This document shows positions 8,423 through 18,257 of a stretch of DNA of 64,000 nt, in pieces. A model generated the notes under the pieces. That model searched no databases and had not been told where the DNA came from. It worked only from the letters and a program-made list of their open reading frames with translations. Position numbers and translations under genes: made by a program. This DNA is from Tepidanaerobacter sp. GT38. Lineage in GTDB: Bacteria; Bacillota; Thermosediminibacteria; Thermosediminibacterales; Tepidanaerobacteraceae. Location of the stretch: NCBI RefSeq assembly GCF_021991635.1, contig NZ_JAFFJA010000015.1, positions 1-64,000 of the forward strand, in the 5' to 3' direction. Position 1 is the stretch's first letter. Every line of letters begins with the position of its first letter.

Positions 8423-8983
8423 CTATTCTTCCATCTGCCTTGCCAAAAAGCCAGCTGCGGTTTCTGCTACTTTAAGCTCCATATCTCCCATACTTACATC
8501 AGCATCTTTAGAAAGAAGAATGACAGCACCTATGGGATCTCCTTCGGCAATAATAGGGCAGATAACCTGACTTGAATATTTGATTTTGCCTTCTTCTTCA
8601 TCCTTGGTTATAGGCACATAATCTTTTTCACTGGTCTTAGGTATGAGAACAGGCTTACGTTCATTCATGATCCTTTCAAGGACAGAACTAATAGACTTAT
8701 CTATATATTCCTTTTTGGGTGCTCCTGCAGCGGCTATAATCGTATCTCTGTCAGCAATGCATGTAATATGGTTTACAGAATCATGAAGTGAATCAGCATA
8801 TTCTTTGGCGAAGTCCCCTAGCTCTCCAATCGGTGAATACTTTTTAAGTATTACTTCTCCTTCCCGATCTGTGAATATCTCAAGAGGGTCGCCTTCGCGA
8901 ATTCTGAGAGTCCGACGAATCTCCTTAGGTATTACAACACGTCCTAGGTCATCTATACGCCGAACAATTCCTGTTGCCTTCAA
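8423..8983 (-). CDS. spoVT: Stage V sporulation transcription regulator SpoVT
   Basis: A 186-residue forespore regulator with an N-terminal AbrB/MazE-type swapped-hairpin DNA-binding domain (MKATGIVRRIDDLGRVVIPKEI, then EIFTDREGEVILKKY) and a C-terminal GAF-like domain ending AAGFLARQMEE. SpoVT tunes sigma-G-dependent genes in Bacillus. The N terminus matches the Bacillus protein only if translation starts at TTG 8983, which has GAGGAGG 8 nt upstream; the longer GTG frame to 9019 is therefore unlikely. Confidence 0.95.
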   Translation of the reverse strand: MKATGIVRRIDDLGRVVIPKEIRRTLRIREGDPLEIFTDREGEVILKKYSPIGELGDFAKEYADSLHDSVNHITCIADRDTIIAAAGAPKKEYIDKSISSVLERIMNERKPVLIPKTSEKDYVPITKDEEEGKIKYSSQVICPIIAEGDPIGAVILLSKDADVSMGDMELKVAETAAGFLARQMEE

Positions 8984-9074
8984 TAAATTTCCCTCCTCAT
9001 AATCTGGTTTGGATTCCACTTATAGTATATAACGCAAATGGAGGTTCTATTCATTGAAGGCAATTTGAGAAATT

Positions 9075-10031
9075 TTATATATATTTTTCTATCCGGGATT
9101 CTTTTTTCCACTTCTCCACGTGTTTAGCAAACTCTTCATCTTTTTTGGCATTTTCCAAGTTTGACTTTATATAGTCTTTAGCATCGTCAAAACTTAATGA
9201 GGTTCGTTCACCGGTAACTTTGATTATGTGATATCCATATTCACTTTTGACAACATCACTTACGCTTCCTGGCTTTAAGGCAAAGGCTGCTTTTTCAAAT
9301 TCCGGCACCATCTTGCCTTTAGAAAAATATCCCAAATCTCCTCCTTGGTCTTTAGAGCCTGGATCTTTAGAGTATTTTTTAGCAAGCTCCGCAAAATCGG
9401 CTCCAGCCTTTATTTGGGCCAAGAGCTCTTTAGCTTCCTCTTCAGTATCTACTAATATGTGGCTTGCCCGGATTTCTTTGGATGGCAGCTCAAACATTTT
9501 CTTGTTTTCTTCATAGTATTTTTTGACTTCATCCTCTGTAACTTTTACATCCTGTGTAAGTTTTTCTCTAAACTTGTTTATTATCAGCTGGTCTTTGACC
9601 TGTGCTTCAAAAGACTCTCTATCAAGACCCTGCTGTTTCAAATATGTCTCCAAAGCATCTTTGCCGCCGTGGTACTGCTCCAATTGACTTATAGCTTCAT
9701 TGAATTCTTCATCATCTAAAGTAATATTGTTTTTCCCCGCCTGCCAAAGTATCACCTGATCGTCTATCATAGATTCTAAAACGGTCTCTTTAATAGCCTG
9801 CAATACTTTCTTTCCTTCAGCAGTAGAAAAGTCTTGCCCATTAGCTTCTAAAGCACTTTTAATCAGCGCAACTTGACGATCATAATCAGACTTTAAAATA
9901 TATTCATCATTGACTTTGGCTATTACCTCTTTGCCATCAACAATTTTGCCTTCAACTTTTTCTGTATTTTTACACCCCGTCATTGCCATGATTAATACAA
10001 GCAAAAGGGCCCAAACACATAGCTTTCTCAT
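9075..10031 (-). CDS. PrsA-like peptidyl-prolyl isomerase lipoprotein
   Basis: A 318-residue extracytoplasmic foldase. It has a lipoprotein signal with lipobox MTGC (Cys20), a SurA-N-like helical chaperone region (about 35-180) and a parvulin PPIase domain (about 185-275: ASHILVDTEEEA, YSKDPGSKDQGGDLGYFSKGKMVPEFEKAAFAL, YGYHIIKV). It helps exported proteins fold. ATG 10031 follows GAGGAGG. It lies between mfd and spoVT, the usual clostridial order, and is probably co-transcribed with mfd. Confidence 0.92.
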   Translation of the reverse strand: MRKLCVWALLLVLIMAMTGCKNTEKVEGKIVDGKEVIAKVNDEYILKSDYDRQVALIKSALEANGQDFSTAEGKKVLQAIKETVLESMIDDQVILWQAGKNNITLDDEEFNEAISQLEQYHGGKDALETYLKQQGLDRESFEAQVKDQLIINKFREKLTQDVKVTEDEVKKYYEENKKMFELPSKEIRASHILVDTEEEAKELLAQIKAGADFAELAKKYSKDPGSKDQGGDLGYFSKGKMVPEFEKAAFALKPGSVSDVVKSEYGYHIIKVTGERTSLSFDDAKDYIKSNLENAKKDEEFAKHVEKWKKESRIEKYI

Positions 10032-10078
10032 GATTTCCTCCTCATATAGGTAAGTAAAACTGGTCTAGCTTTATATTA

Positions 10079-13000
10079 TTATACTATACCGCCTTTCTCC
10101 TGCATAGCCTTTATTTCGTCCAATATCTTCTGAAGTCTCATCAGTAATTTTATACCCTCGTTACCCCTGGTTTTTACAGCAATGATTGGAGAATTTGTGC
10201 CTATGATTTTAACTTGTCTATCCAGCACCGCCTTAATGCCAACTAGCAGCTGTGGTGTCAGCTGGCTTTTTTCATGAAACTTAATATTAATCATATCTCC
10301 CTTTTGTATAATGCTTTCGATGCCCAGTTTTGCAGCTTGAGCCCTTATGCGGGAAATCATGATGAGGTTTCTGGTAGGCTCTGGGATATCTCCGAAGCGA
10401 TCCTCTACTTCATCTTCCAAATCATCAGCTTCTTCCACACTGTCTACTGCTGCAATGCGGCGATAAATTTCCATTTTTAAAGCCTCATTGCTTATATATT
10501 CATTAGATATATATGCACTTACATCAAGCTCAAGGACAGGCCGCAATTCTTCTTCTTGTTTTTCACCTTTTAGTTCTTTCACTGCGTCAGCCAGCAATTT
10601 GGTATATAGGTCATAGCCAACTGCCATCATATGGCCGTGCTGCTCCGCACCTAAAATATTGCCTGCGCCGCGGATTTCCAGATCCTTTAAGGCAATTTTA
10701 ATGCCCGACCCAAATTCCGTAAACTCCCGGATAGCGGATAAGCGCTTTTCAGCCGCTTCGCTCAGCACCTTGTCCTTCTTGTATGTTAAATATGCAAAGG
10801 CCTGCTTATTGGACCTGCCCACACGACCTCTCAGCTGATAAAGCTGTGCAAGTCCCATTTTATCTGCTGATGTGACAATTAAGGTGTTTACATTGGGTAT
10901 ATCAAGACCTGTTTCTATAATGGTGGTGCATACCAAAACGTCATATTCGTGATTGTAAAATCCCAGCATCACCTCTTCTAACTCATTTTCGTTCATCTGC
11001 CCGTGGGCTACAGCAAAGCGAGCTTCTGGTACAAGCTGTTTGAGTTTTTGGGCTTCCTCATGAATAGTCTGAACCCGGTTGTAAACATAGTAGACCTGGC
11101 CGCCCCGGGACAGTTCCCGTATAATGGCATCCCGTATCAGAGACTCATTATGTTCTACCACATAAGTTTGAATGGGAAACCGGTTTTCCGGCGGCGTTTC
11201 TATAATACTCATATCCCTTATTCCACTCATGGCCATGTGCAAAGTCCTGGGTATGGGAGTGGCAGTAAGAGTCAATACATCCACATTTTTCTTGAGCTGC
11301 TTAATTTTTTCTTTGTGCGATACTCCAAAACGCTGTTCCTCGTCCACAATGAGCAGACCTAAATCCTTAAATTTTACGTCTTTCTGCAATAGCCTGTGAG
11401 TGCCGATGATTATGTCAATTTCACCTGTTTTAAGTTTAGCCATTATTTCCTTCTGCTGTGCAGCAGACTTAAATCGGCTAATAAAATCCACATTCACAGG
11501 AAAAGGTTTAAACCTTTCGGAAAAAGTGTGATAGTGCTGCTGGGCTAAAACAGTTGTGGGAACCAGCACTGCCACCTGCTTGTTGTCCATGACGGCTTTA
11601 AAAGCTGCCCTCATGGCAACTTCGGTCTTGCCGTAGCCCACATCTCCGCAAAGGAGCCGATCCATAGGCCGCGGGCTTTCCATATCCTTTTTAACTTCCT
11701 CGATGGCTGCAAGCTGGTCCGGAGTCTCTTCATATGGAAACATGTCCTGAAATTCTTCCTGCCACGGGGTATCGGGCGAAAAAGCAAAGCCCTTTATGGT
11801 CTGCCGAGCAGCATAAAGTTTAAGTAATTCCTCTGCCATTTGCTTAGCCGATGCTTTAGCCTTGCTTTTAGTTTTATTCCACTCGCTACCGCCCAGTTTG
11901 TGAAGTTTTACCGGAGTATCATCAGGGCTTACATACTTTTGTATTAAATCTACCTGGTTTGTGGGAACGTAAAGTTTATCCCCTCCAGCATACATCAGGG
12001 CAAAATAATCCTTTATATGCCCTCCCACTTCCAGGGATTCCACACCCAAGTATTTGCCGATACCGTGAGATACATGGACTACATAATCACCTACGCGAAG
12101 TTCCTGATAATCCGTAATTTTTTTACTTTTTGCCTTGGGTTTTGGCTGAGTTTGCTTTTTCTTGGCCCTTCCGAAAATCTCCGTATCCGAAAAAATAACG
12201 AATTTTATTTCCGGATTTTCAAATCCCTGCTCAATTGAGTTAGGAATGACAACTACTTGACCGGGCTCTATGGCACCGGCCTCGTTTAGAAAACTTGCCT
12301 CAATTCCTCTGTCACTTAAGTTTCTGATTAGGTGCTGGCCTCGTTCCTCGGTGCCGGAAAGAAGTGCTATTCTATATCCTCTGCGCTTTAACCTTGAAAT
12401 TTCTTCAACAAGCAAATCCAGTTTTCCATAAAGGGGAGTCGTAGAGCGAAATTGAAAGGAGTACAGGCCATGTGGTTCGAATTCAGGATATATTTTTGGC
12501 AGTGCAGCGAAATATATAATTTTATGTCTTTTTAAATTATCCAATATTTCAAAAGGGCTGTAATAGATACTGGCTTGGGACGGCAGTATTTCCCCGGTCT
12601 CTAAAAGACCTTTGTAAGTTTCTTCAACTTCAAAAGCAGCATTTTTCTGTGCTTCTTTTATTCTCCCTGGCTCCACTAAAACAGATACAAATCTATTTTC
12701 AAAATAATCCGCTATACTGCATAGATCGGGATACAAATGTGATACATATAGCTCTGCAGCTTCAAAAAAAAGGCCGTTTGAGAGTTTCTCAATATGTGCT
12801 TCCACTTTTTCCGACAGGTGCTGTGCCAGTTCTTGTTTCCCCAGGGATTTTAACACGGCTTGCCGCTGTTTTAACTCATCAGCTATAGCCACGGCGGCAG
12901 CTTTGGCAGTTTCTTCATCGTAAACTACCTCTCGAGCGGGGCCTACAAAAATCTTATCCAGCTTGTCAATAGAACGCTGGTCCTCAATGTGAAATCTCCT

Positions 13001-13612
13001 AATAGAATCTACCTCTTCGTCAAAGAACTCCAATCTATAGGGATACTCACTGGTGAGGGGATACACGTCGAGAATTCCGCCACGAATGGCAAACTGCCCT
13101 TGACCCTGAATCATTTCTACCCGTTCATAGCCCATTGCAGACAATTTTGACACAACATCATTCATTGGCACTGATTTGCCTACTTCAAATTGGATAGTGA
13201 ATTTTTTCACAATCTCTGGTGCCACTATTTTAGAAAACAGCGCCTGTATGGGTGCTACTACCACAATGGGTTTTTTTAGGAGTAGGCTCTCCATCACTTT
13301 TAGTCTCTGTGCAGTAAACTCTAAGCTTCGTGCAGCAGTTTCATAAGGCAATACAGTGCTTGTTGGAAAAACAGCAACTTCCTCGGGACTTAAGAAAAAT
13401 GAAAGGTCATCGGCAAGTTTTTTGGCATCTAGTGAATCAGCGGTGACCACTAAAATTTGAGGCGTCCCTTGCTGTTTCAAGGCAGCTATTATATATGCCC
13501 TTTGAGAATCCGATATCCCATAGGCAAATAGGTGAGAGCCGCCACGTTTAAGGTCTTCCAGTAATTTTCTATACTCCAATATTTCTTCAGTAGTTTTTAA
13601 TAGCTGTTTCAT
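10079..13612 (-). CDS. mfd: Transcription-repair coupling factor Mfd
   Basis: A 1177-residue ATPase that removes RNA polymerase stalled at lesions and recruits UvrA. It contains the UvrB-like N-terminal module, the RNAP-interacting CarD/RID-like region (DYVVHVSHGIGKYLGVE), and a RecG-type helicase with Walker A GDVGYGKTEVA, DEEQRFG, TATPIPRTL and the TRG/Q-rich motif VRGRVGRSNKQAFAYL. Length is normal. ATG 13612 follows AGGAG. It heads the mfd-prsA unit. Confidence 0.97.
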   Translation of the reverse strand: MKQLLKTTEEILEYRKLLEDLKRGGSHLFAYGISDSQRAYIIAALKQQGTPQILVVTADSLDAKKLADDLSFFLSPEEVAVFPTSTVLPYETAARSLEFTAQRLKVMESLLLKKPIVVVAPIQALFSKIVAPEIVKKFTIQFEVGKSVPMNDVVSKLSAMGYERVEMIQGQGQFAIRGGILDVYPLTSEYPYRLEFFDEEVDSIRRFHIEDQRSIDKLDKIFVGPAREVVYDEETAKAAAVAIADELKQRQAVLKSLGKQELAQHLSEKVEAHIEKLSNGLFFEAAELYVSHLYPDLCSIADYFENRFVSVLVEPGRIKEAQKNAAFEVEETYKGLLETGEILPSQASIYYSPFEILDNLKRHKIIYFAALPKIYPEFEPHGLYSFQFRSTTPLYGKLDLLVEEISRLKRRGYRIALLSGTEERGQHLIRNLSDRGIEASFLNEAGAIEPGQVVVIPNSIEQGFENPEIKFVIFSDTEIFGRAKKKQTQPKPKAKSKKITDYQELRVGDYVVHVSHGIGKYLGVESLEVGGHIKDYFALMYAGGDKLYVPTNQVDLIQKYVSPDDTPVKLHKLGGSEWNKTKSKAKASAKQMAEELLKLYAARQTIKGFAFSPDTPWQEEFQDMFPYEETPDQLAAIEEVKKDMESPRPMDRLLCGDVGYGKTEVAMRAAFKAVMDNKQVAVLVPTTVLAQQHYHTFSERFKPFPVNVDFISRFKSAAQQKEIMAKLKTGEIDIIIGTHRLLQKDVKFKDLGLLIVDEEQRFGVSHKEKIKQLKKNVDVLTLTATPIPRTLHMAMSGIRDMSIIETPPENRFPIQTYVVEHNESLIRDAIIRELSRGGQVYYVYNRVQTIHEEAQKLKQLVPEARFAVAHGQMNENELEEVMLGFYNHEYDVLVCTTIIETGLDIPNVNTLIVTSADKMGLAQLYQLRGRVGRSNKQAFAYLTYKKDKVLSEAAEKRLSAIREFTEFGSGIKIALKDLEIRGAGNILGAEQHGHMMAVGYDLYTKLLADAVKELKGEKQEEELRPVLELDVSAYISNEYISNEALKMEIYRRIAAVDSVEEADDLEDEVEDRFGDIPEPTRNLIMISRIRAQAAKLGIESIIQKGDMINIKFHEKSQLTPQLLVGIKAVLDRQVKIIGTNSPIIAVKTRGNEGIKLLMRLQKILDEIKAMQEKGGIV

Positions 13613-13655
13613 GCATATACTCCTGTTAAAATAAATATAATTTTCAGATAAATAC

Positions 13656-13685
13656 CAAAAAGCCCTATCTATGATAAACAGGGCT
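13656..13685 (-). terminator. Terminator after the PrsW-like gene
   Basis: A stem AGCCCT/AGGGCT (13661-13666 with 13680-13685) is followed on the minus strand by T-rich sequence. It separates the PrsW-like gene from mfd. Confidence 0.65.
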
Positions 13686-13743
13686 AGTATTATCTATTAT
13701 AACCCAAGTGTTAAAGTATATCAATAAAAGTTGACTTACAATT

Positions 13744-14169
13744 TCAATGTTGATTTTTCATTTTAATAACTACATAATTCCACGCTATATGGATTAAAAC
13801 TGCTGTTGCTATACCAAGAAAGGTATGCCCTTGATAAATAAAGTGCTGGGTTATTGCGCCAAAGACACCATGACTTATGAAACTTGCCAATCCTGCCAAG
13901 TAAGCTGTAATGCTGTCTTGGGCCCATATATCGTAAACAGCTTCCACCGCTCCAAAAGTTACATGGGACAAGAACACATTACTTCTCAGCACAAGGGCAA
14001 AACCTGTCTTTAACAATTCTTCCAAAATAGGCGCCCAATAAATTATCACTTTCTCACCTTTGCTTTTTAAAGCTCTGCTGTTAATGCAATAAGAAACTAA
14101 AGCAGCCGCGCCTCCTGATATTATGGAAGCAAGAATTGTATTATTAAAAAGTGTAAATATTAATACCAA
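13744..14169 (-). CDS. Mini PrsW-like putative intramembrane protease
   Basis: A 141-residue membrane protein with about four hydrophobic segments. It carries EELLK (Glu50-Glu51, Lys54), FGAVE (Phe72-Glu76), His100 and His127, which follow the EExxK, FxxxE and His pattern of PrsW/CPBP-type membrane metalloproteases. It is clearly shorter than typical PrsW. Family PrsW proteins cut anti-sigma factors; here no such partner is adjacent. The TTG at 14169 directly abuts an AAGGAG site, which is too close, so the start is uncertain. The function is inferred from motifs only. Confidence 0.5.
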   Translation of the reverse strand: MVLIFTLFNNTILASIISGGAAALVSYCINSRALKSKGEKVIIYWAPILEELLKTGFALVLRSNVFLSHVTFGAVEAVYDIWAQDSITAYLAGLASFISHGVFGAITQHFIYQGHTFLGIATAVLIHIAWNYVVIKMKNQH

Positions 14170-14282
14170 CTCCTTGCTGTAAATAAACTGAGAGCATTGC
14201 TCATTTCTATATTATTATATAAACTAGTTTTGCAAAATATAAGTAAGTTTAAGCGTCTTAAGCCTGCAGTATTTAATACCAC

Positions 14283-14334
14283 TTTACAAACATTTGTTTT
14301 GGTGGTATTATTTTATTTACTAAACATTTGTTCG
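14283..14334 (+). promoter_or_regulatory. dnaE promoter with two LexA-like boxes
   Basis: TTTACA (14283-14288) and TATTAT (14306-14311) are 17 nt apart. A dyad AAAC-ATTT-GTTT lies at 14288-14299 against the -35, and a second at 14321-14334 reads CGAACAAATGTTTA on the minus strand, 13 of 14 matches to the Bacillus LexA consensus CGAACRNRYGTTYC. The placement suits repression by LexA. Confidence 0.6.
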
Positions 14335-14350
14335 GTTAAGGGTGAATCAT

Positions 14351-17300
14351 ATGTCCTTTTGCCACTTACACGTCCACTCGGAATACAGCATGTTGGATGG
14401 CTTGTGCCGCCTGCCAGAACTTGTGCGCAAAGCGGCAGAGCTGGGCATGCCAGCTTTATCTCTAACGGACCACGGAGGCTTATGGGGAGTTGTGCCTTTT
14501 TACAAGCTGTGCCTTGAAGCCAAAATAAAGCCTATTTTGGGCTGTGAAGTATACGTAGTAGAAAACCTGCGAAAAAAAGAAGGCAAAGAAAACCCCCATC
14601 ATTTGGTACTCCTTGCGGAAAACCAAGAGGGGTATCAAAACCTGATTAAACTTATAACCATTTCCCACCTAGAAGGCTTTTATTATCGTCCTAGGCTCGA
14701 CAAAGAGCAGCTGGCCGCTTACAGCAAGGGTCTAATCGCCCTTAGCGGATGCTTAAAGGGTGAAGTGGCAGATTATATACTGAAGGGCGACATGGCAAAA
14801 GCAAAACAAGCTGTCACAGATTATACTGAAATCTTTGGAAAACACAACTTCTACCTGGAACTGCAAGACCACGGTCTCATGGAGCAAAAGAAAATTAACT
14901 TCTGGCTGAAAAACTTTGCCAAAGAGTTTTCCTTGAGGTTAGTGGCTACCAATGATGTCCACTATTTGGAGCCGGAGGATAGCCGCATACATAATGTGCT
15001 TTTATCGGTACAGACTATGTCGGTAGTGGAAGAGGCCCTTTCTCTCCCGGGCAACCAGTACTATCTAAAAAGCGAAAGGGCTATGAAGGAGCTGTTTTCC
15101 GATGTGCCTGAGGCTATACAAAACAGCGCCGTTATTGCTTCAAGGTGCAATGTGAAACTGGAGCTGGGCCATCTTTCCCTGCCGGAAGCTCAAGTGCCTT
15201 CCGGCTATGACACTAATAGTTTCTTAGAAAAACTTGCTTTTGAAGGAGCCAAAAAGCACTACGGCAGTCCATTGCCCTCTCAGGTTTTCGAAAGACTTGC
15301 TTACGAACTTTCCACTATAAAAAAGACCGGCTTTGCCGGCTATTTCCTCATTGTAAAAGACATTGTGGACTTTGCTGTAAAGCAAGAAATCCCGGTAGGG
15401 GTGGGCAGAGGCTCTGCCCCCGGAAGCCTTGTAGCATACTGTCTGGGCATCACTGATGTGGATCCCATTAAGTACGGCTTAATCTTTGAACGATTTTTAA
15501 ATCCCGAAAGAGTAAGCCCACCGGATATAGATATAGACCTTTGCCACGTTGGCCGGCGCCATGTCCTGGATCACATCAGAAAGCGCTTCGGCCACGACAA
15601 AATTGCCCATGCAGGTGCCTTTTCCACCCTGCAGGCCCGAGCGGTGCTAAGAGATACAGGCAGGGCTCTGAAACTTGATTACAGCAAGATAGATCAGATG
15701 TGTTCACTTGTGCCTTATTCCCATATGACCCTCCAGGAAGTTCTACACCAGAGCCCGCACCTTTCCTCTTTAGTGCGCCGGGACCCTGATGTAAGACTTG
15801 CCTTTAAAATAGCCATGCACCTGCAAGGTCTCCCGCGCCACATGACTCAGCATTCGGCAGGTGTAGTCATAGCTAAAGAAACTTTGACAAAATACGCACC
15901 CCTGCAACAGGCCAGCGGCCAGGAAATCATAACGCAAGTGGATATGGATATGCTGGAGGACTTGGGCCTTGTTAAAATTGACCTTTTAGGTTTGCGTTTT
16001 TTGACGGTAATAGGTAATACTTTAAAATTTGCTTACAAAAGACACGGCATAAAACTTTCTCCCAAAGACATACCTTTAGATGATCCTAAGACTTATGCAG
16101 CCCTATGCCGCGGTGATACCAATTCCACTTTTCAGCTGGAAAGCTGCGGCATGCGAAATTTGCTCAGGAAAATCCGTCCGCAAAATATCGAAGATTTGTC
16201 GGCGGTACTTGCCCTCTACCGACCCGGACCTCTCAACAGCGGCATGACTGAAGAATTCATAGCCCGCCGCCTGGGTAAAAAAGAAGTCAGTTTCCCTCAT
16301 CCCTGTCTTGAACCGGTGCTTCGCGACACCTATGGTGTCTTCGTATATCAGGAACAACTGATGCAGGCAGCCCAGGCAGTAGCAGGTTATACCTTGGGAG
16401 AAGCAGACCTTCTTAGGCGAGCCATTGCCAAAAAAGATAAAAAAACTATTGAAAATCACAGACCTAGATTTATTAAGCAGGCCACTTATCGAGGTATTGA
16501 TAAAGAAACCGCTGAAAAGATATTTTCCATACTGGAGGCCTTTGGAGATTACGGCTTTAACAAGTCCCACAGCATAAGCTATGCAATCATGGCCTATAAA
16601 ACAGTCTTTTTAAAAGAACACTTCACTTTAGAGTATTTTGCCGCACTGCTGTCCCTGTATGCGGATACCCCTTCAAGGCTTCAGCTTTATCTGTCTGAAG
16701 CCCGCCGCAAGGGCATAAAACTCCTTCGGCCGGATATAAATCAAAGTGAAGTGGGTTTTACACCCGAATACGGCATAACAGAGGCAGATAATTCCATAGG
16801 CTCAATCCGGACCGGCCTTTGCATGGTTAAAAACCTGGGCCCTCAAGGCGTTAAGCAAATTTTAAAAGCAAGGCAGGAAAGGCCCTTTACCGATTTTTTT
16901 GACTTCTGCCAGCGAATTGACCGCAGAGCTGTGGGAATAAGAGCATTGGAATCTTTAATTTGGGCAGGTGCTTTTGATAGCTTCGGCATTTCAAGGCCGG
17001 CTCTTTTGCTTGCCCTAAAACCTGCCACAAAACAAAAGCGGGCAATAGCCGGCCAACTGAGCCTTTTTGCCGAAGAATCCCCTATAAAGCAACTTGCTGA
17101 AGATGTACTGCTGCCGGACTTTTCTTTTGAACAAAAAGCCTATCATGAGCTTTGCTCTTTAAGCCACTATGTGACTTTTCACCCTATGGAGCTTCAGGAA
17201 GAATGGGCAAAAGGCATTCGCTCTCACACTGTTCAGGAAGTCTCTGAAATCTGCTGTAAAAAAAAGGTGCGCCTTGCAGGCATATTGCTGGATACGCGCT

Positions 17301-17593
17301 TTGGACTCACTCGAAATAAAAGTCGTATGATGTTTGTCCAGTTGGAAGACTTGACGGGCAGTATTGAACTTGTGGTATTTCCCAGAGAGCTAAAATTTTA
17401 CAGGCCCTATCTTGTCCCAGGAGCCGCTGTGCTAGTTGACGGCTGGGTTGACCTGTCCGACGACGGCCACCGCACTGTAATTGTAGAAAAGGTCAGGCCT
17501 TTAACAAAGCCAAGCGGTAGGAATGAAGAAAAACCAGGGAGCTGTGAGAATAGCCATAATAAGGCCCAAACCATGAGCCTCAGCACTGTCTAA
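14351..17593 (+). CDS. dnaE: DNA polymerase III alpha subunit, DnaE type
   Basis: A 1080-residue C-family DNA polymerase. It begins with a PHP domain (HLHVHSEYSMLDGL, then SLTDHGGLWG), continues with the polymerase core (GVGRGSAPGSLVAY and the catalytic PPDIDIDL), a helix-hairpin-helix region, and ends with an OB-fold (LAGILLDTRFG...MMFVQLEDLTGSIELVVFP). There is no 3'-5' exonuclease, so it is not PolC. I prefer ATG 14351, which has AAGGGTG upstream, over GTG 14342. In Firmicutes DnaE extends primers beside PolC and can be error-prone. The promoter suggests induction by DNA damage. Its 3' end overlaps the convergent membrane gene by 93 nt. Confidence 0.95.
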   Translation: MSFCHLHVHSEYSMLDGLCRLPELVRKAAELGMPALSLTDHGGLWGVVPFYKLCLEAKIKPILGCEVYVVENLRKKEGKENPHHLVLLAENQEGYQNLIKLITISHLEGFYYRPRLDKEQLAAYSKGLIALSGCLKGEVADYILKGDMAKAKQAVTDYTEIFGKHNFYLELQDHGLMEQKKINFWLKNFAKEFSLRLVATNDVHYLEPEDSRIHNVLLSVQTMSVVEEALSLPGNQYYLKSERAMKELFSDVPEAIQNSAVIASRCNVKLELGHLSLPEAQVPSGYDTNSFLEKLAFEGAKKHYGSPLPSQVFERLAYELSTIKKTGFAGYFLIVKDIVDFAVKQEIPVGVGRGSAPGSLVAYCLGITDVDPIKYGLIFERFLNPERVSPPDIDIDLCHVGRRHVLDHIRKRFGHDKIAHAGAFSTLQARAVLRDTGRALKLDYSKIDQMCSLVPYSHMTLQEVLHQSPHLSSLVRRDPDVRLAFKIAMHLQGLPRHMTQHSAGVVIAKETLTKYAPLQQASGQEIITQVDMDMLEDLGLVKIDLLGLRFLTVIGNTLKFAYKRHGIKLSPKDIPLDDPKTYAALCRGDTNSTFQLESCGMRNLLRKIRPQNIEDLSAVLALYRPGPLNSGMTEEFIARRLGKKEVSFPHPCLEPVLRDTYGVFVYQEQLMQAAQAVAGYTLGEADLLRRAIAKKDKKTIENHRPRFIKQATYRGIDKETAEKIFSILEAFGDYGFNKSHSISYAIMAYKTVFLKEHFTLEYFAALLSLYADTPSRLQLYLSEARRKGIKLLRPDINQSEVGFTPEYGITEADNSIGSIRTGLCMVKNLGPQGVKQILKARQERPFTDFFDFCQRIDRRAVGIRALESLIWAGAFDSFGISRPALLLALKPATKQKRAIAGQLSLFAEESPIKQLAEDVLLPDFSFEQKAYHELCSLSHYVTFHPMELQEEWAKGIRSHTVQEVSEICCKKKVRLAGILLDTRFGLTRNKSRMMFVQLEDLTGSIELVVFPRELKFYRPYLVPGAAVLVDGWVDLSDDGHRTVIVEKVRPLTKPSGRNEEKPGSCENSHNKAQTMSLSTV

Positions 17594-18049
17594 ATTTAAA
17601 CTCCTTGCCATTTTTCGATGATACAGATAAATCAATATCCCCACCAACAACACAATCAAAATATGAACAAAGCCGCTGACAAAATTGGACCACACCAGGT
17701 ATGTATCCATATATTTGTCAAAAGGAGCCATCTCCAGGAAACCTACCATCACTACGCCACCTAAAAAATTTGCAAAATAACCAAAGACTGCTGCCTTTAA
17801 AGAATAACCAAAAACCACCCCCCTGTTTATTTCCGGCTGGGTGGTCTTTTCACTTCCAAAAGCTCTAAAGCAATATATCTTTAACCTGTTAAATTTTTTG
17901 TGCTTTTTAAGATAAAGGTTCACAATAAGGGTATTAATTATAAATTTAATAATTAATATCTGCGGAATGAGCCTGGGCATAAAATGGGTAATCCAAAGTG
18001 GAAATATAAGGCTATAGAGCACCGTTTGATTTTTTACATCTTTTGTCAC
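17501..18049 (-). CDS. Unrecognised membrane protein
   Basis: A 182-residue protein with about four hydrophobic segments and basic loops (YLKKHKKFNRLK, YHRKMARS). I do not recognise the family. The start is GTG 18049, which has GGAGGT 6 nt upstream; the open frame reaches 18139 and would add a Cys-containing stretch (CRNCFQC) without a ribosome site. Its last 93 nt overlap the 3' end of dnaE on the opposite strand, an unusually long convergent overlap. Since both frames are open and end normally, I think both are real genes. Confidence 0.6.
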   Translation of the reverse strand: MTKDVKNQTVLYSLIFPLWITHFMPRLIPQILIIKFIINTLIVNLYLKKHKKFNRLKIYCFRAFGSEKTTQPEINRGVVFGYSLKAAVFGYFANFLGGVVMVGFLEMAPFDKYMDTYLVWSNFVSGFVHILIVLLVGILIYLYHRKMARSLNLDSAEAHGLGLIMAILTAPWFFFIPTAWLC

Positions 18050-18257
18050 AAGTTTACCTCCGAAAAATATTGTATTTGGCGTAGGTTTTACCAGATCACA
18101 CTGAAAACAATTTCGACAAATAGTGATAATTTCCTCCATTATTTTGCCACACTCTTAAAACTTTTTAGCGACTTTGCAAATTTTATAGCTTGAAAAGCAA
18201 ATATCTTATATAATCTATTTAAGCAAAATGAAATTTAATTGAACGGGAGCAAATTAA

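Noticed and set aside
18050-18139. N-terminal extension with CRNCFQC as a zinc finger of the membrane protein
   Set aside because: The GTG at 18049 has a strong ribosome site while the upstream ATG has none.
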